DNA from: Siniperca chuatsi
Lineage: Eukaryota > Chordata > Actinopteri > Centrarchiformes > Sinipercidae
Direction: 5' to 3'
Length of the DNA stretch: 64,000 bases
Assembly: GCF_020085105.1 (NCBI RefSeq)
Contig: NC_058046.1
Location: forward strand, 21,807,175 to 21,871,174
The position numbers and the translations under genes were made by a program. The first letter of the stretch is position 1. Each line of letters starts with the position of its first letter. Positions 63,008-64,000 of this stretch are shown here, piece after piece. Below the pieces are notes generated by a model. The model saw only the letters and a list, made by a program, of their open reading frames with translations, did not search any database and was not told where the DNA came from.

Positions 63008-64000
63008 TCAAGCCTCATTTTGCTGTGTCTCCCTCTCTACTTCATCACGGTCAACCTCTCCACGTATTTCCTCATAGCCTCTAACTGTCCTAAACCCAGC
63101 CAGCCTCCTCCTTCTCTTCACCAGGAGTACTGCCACTACCACCAGCGCCATCATACCAATCACCCCAAAGGCTAACCCTGCCTTTTCTCCTCTAGACATC
63201 TGACTCAATTCTGGGTTAAGCTTCTGTACAATTTCCTTGATTTCCTCTGGTTTGGCCAGTTTCCACTCCTTGGTCTGCCCCACTCTGACCCAGCTCTTAT
63301 CTCCTTCAGTCATCACCATGACCGTGTTTGTGGCTTGCATGCTGACAAGTGGAGGTTTAGTGAAAGGAGGAAGATGGATCGGAAGCAGCTGCCCACCTGT
63401 GAACAGTCCTGACTGGACACAGTAAAGAATTTCACAGCCGTCGCTCACTGTAGCGAGGTGCTGACTGAACTTGGGAGGGCAGCGATGTTGATACCCTGCC
63501 AGTGGGTTGCTTGACTGACAACTGAAGAGGCCTCCGAATGGTACTGAGTATCTGGTGGCCGTTTCATAGTCTTTACTCACACAGATCACTTGGCCGTCCG
63601 AGAGAAACTTTACCGGAATGAAGTTTGGGGGGCAGCTTTTGGCATTGGTTAGGGGGTTCAGGAGAGAGGGGCTGTATATCCCTCCAAACAGATACCCTGA
63701 GTTGTCTGGGGCCTTTCCATTTACAGAGCACCAGTAGGTGTCGATGCGGGCAGAGCGAACATGGTAGTTGTCCTGACACACTAAATCACTGCAATCAAAT
63801 AGCCCAAAAAGCCCACAATCATAGCTTTGGTCATAGCATTCGTACAAAGTGTAACCCTGCTGTCTCACTTCTGATCTCAGTAAAGTGGGGGAGTAAGGCG
63901 GACGACAGGAGAAGTCACCTGTTTCAATGTTTTTCTGGGCCAAGGCATCACATAGTGGACCAGCATCTGAGCTGACCTGAATACACTCTTGGTAGACACC
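63008..64000 (-). CDS. mpeg1: Macrophage-expressed gene 1 / perforin-2 (copy 2), 3' part, runs off the window
   Basis: Open frame to the window edge; about 331 codons of the P2 domain, transmembrane segment and tail. The first residues at the edge read [20 protein letters not shown], continuous with [16 protein letters not shown]. Apart from a cluster in the P2 hairpin, the visible protein is identical to copy 1, including the membrane segment and tail. In the hairpin the Cys positions are kept (ECYDQSYDCGLFGLFDC against [17 protein letters not shown] in copy 1) while the tip residues change. The region matching copy 1's frameshifts lies beyond the window, so I cannot say whether this copy is intact there. 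The N-terminus and MACPF domain are not visible. Confidence 0.9.
   Translation of the reverse strand, partial: GVYQECIQVSSDAGPLCDALAQKNIETGDFSCRPPYSPTLLRSEVRQQGYTLYECYDQSYDCGLFGLFDCSDLVCQDNYHVRSARIDTYWCSVNGKAPDNSGYLFGGIYSPSLLNPLTNAKSCPPNFIPVKFLSDGQVICVSKDYETATRYSVPFGGLFSCQSSNPLAGYQHRCPPKFSQHLATVSDGCEILYCVQSGLFTGGQLLPIHLPPFTKPPLVSMQATNTVMVMTEGDKSWVRVGQTKEWKLAKPEEIKEIVQKLNPELSQMSRGEKAGLAFGVIGMMALVVVAVLLVKRRRRLAGFRTVRGYEEIRGEVDRDEVERETQQNEA

Larger units (their letters stand above)
62318..64000 (-). repeat. mpeg1 tandem duplication, unit 2 (as far as visible)
   Basis: Second unit of the duplication described at 58387. Similarity is moderate up to about 62880, then near-identity to the window end except for one dense cluster of differences at 63783-63846. 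Confidence 0.9.

Overview
This is a vertebrate nuclear window, almost certainly from a spiny-rayed (percomorph) teleost. The evidence is GT-AG introns, long AT-rich intergenic DNA, abundant CA/GT and GATA microsatellites, a tRNA-derived SINE, a gypsy-type solo LTR, a terminal TTACTTTCCACCGCTG element common in percomorphs, and clear fish orthologues of grid2, atoh1, smarcad1, perforin-1 and mpeg1. No prokaryotic features, CRISPR arrays or long autonomous transposon ORFs are present.

Layout. 1-1609 is the end of grid2 (delta-2 glutamate receptor, + strand): part of its last intron and the terminal coding exon, followed by a long 3' UTR to about 4.35 kb. 8647-10017 is atoh1 (proneural bHLH factor, + strand), unusually split by a 282-bp coding intron. 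About 10.9-38.2 kb is a 27-kb gene-free interval holding microsatellites, transposon relics and several stretches that look like developmental regulatory DNA. 38669-52130 is smarcad1 (SNF2-family remodeller with two CUE domains, + strand), which I resolve into 23 coding exons that join in frame. After a convergent boundary at 53.4-54.0 kb, the minus strand carries pore-forming immune genes: a complete four-coding-exon perforin-1-like gene (54337-56750, with an upstream non-coding exon), an mpeg1/perforin-2 gene with two apparent single-base losses (59120-61661), and the 3' part of a second mpeg1 copy that runs off the window end (63008-64000).

The order grid2-atoh1-smarcad1 is the same as GRID2-ATOH1-SMARCAD1 on human 4q22. 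This fits a regulatory block in which atoh1 enhancers are spread over neighbouring non-coding DNA. The perforin-1/mpeg1 cluster beside smarcad1 is not part of the human arrangement (PRF1 is on 10q22, MPEG1 on 11q12).

The most interesting signals are: (1) a burst of 18 substitutions in 64 bp between two otherwise near-identical mpeg1 copies, falling on the presumed membrane-contacting hairpin; (2) the two single-base losses in mpeg1 copy 1; (3) the atoh1 coding intron; (4) a 56-bp near-perfect inverted repeat at 25.6 kb; (5) a diverged duplicated non-coding element carrying SOX-like motifs at 31.9/32.3 kb; and (6) a solo LTR with intact 5-bp target duplication just upstream of smarcad1. Family names come from reading peptides by eye. 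No database search or alignment program was run.
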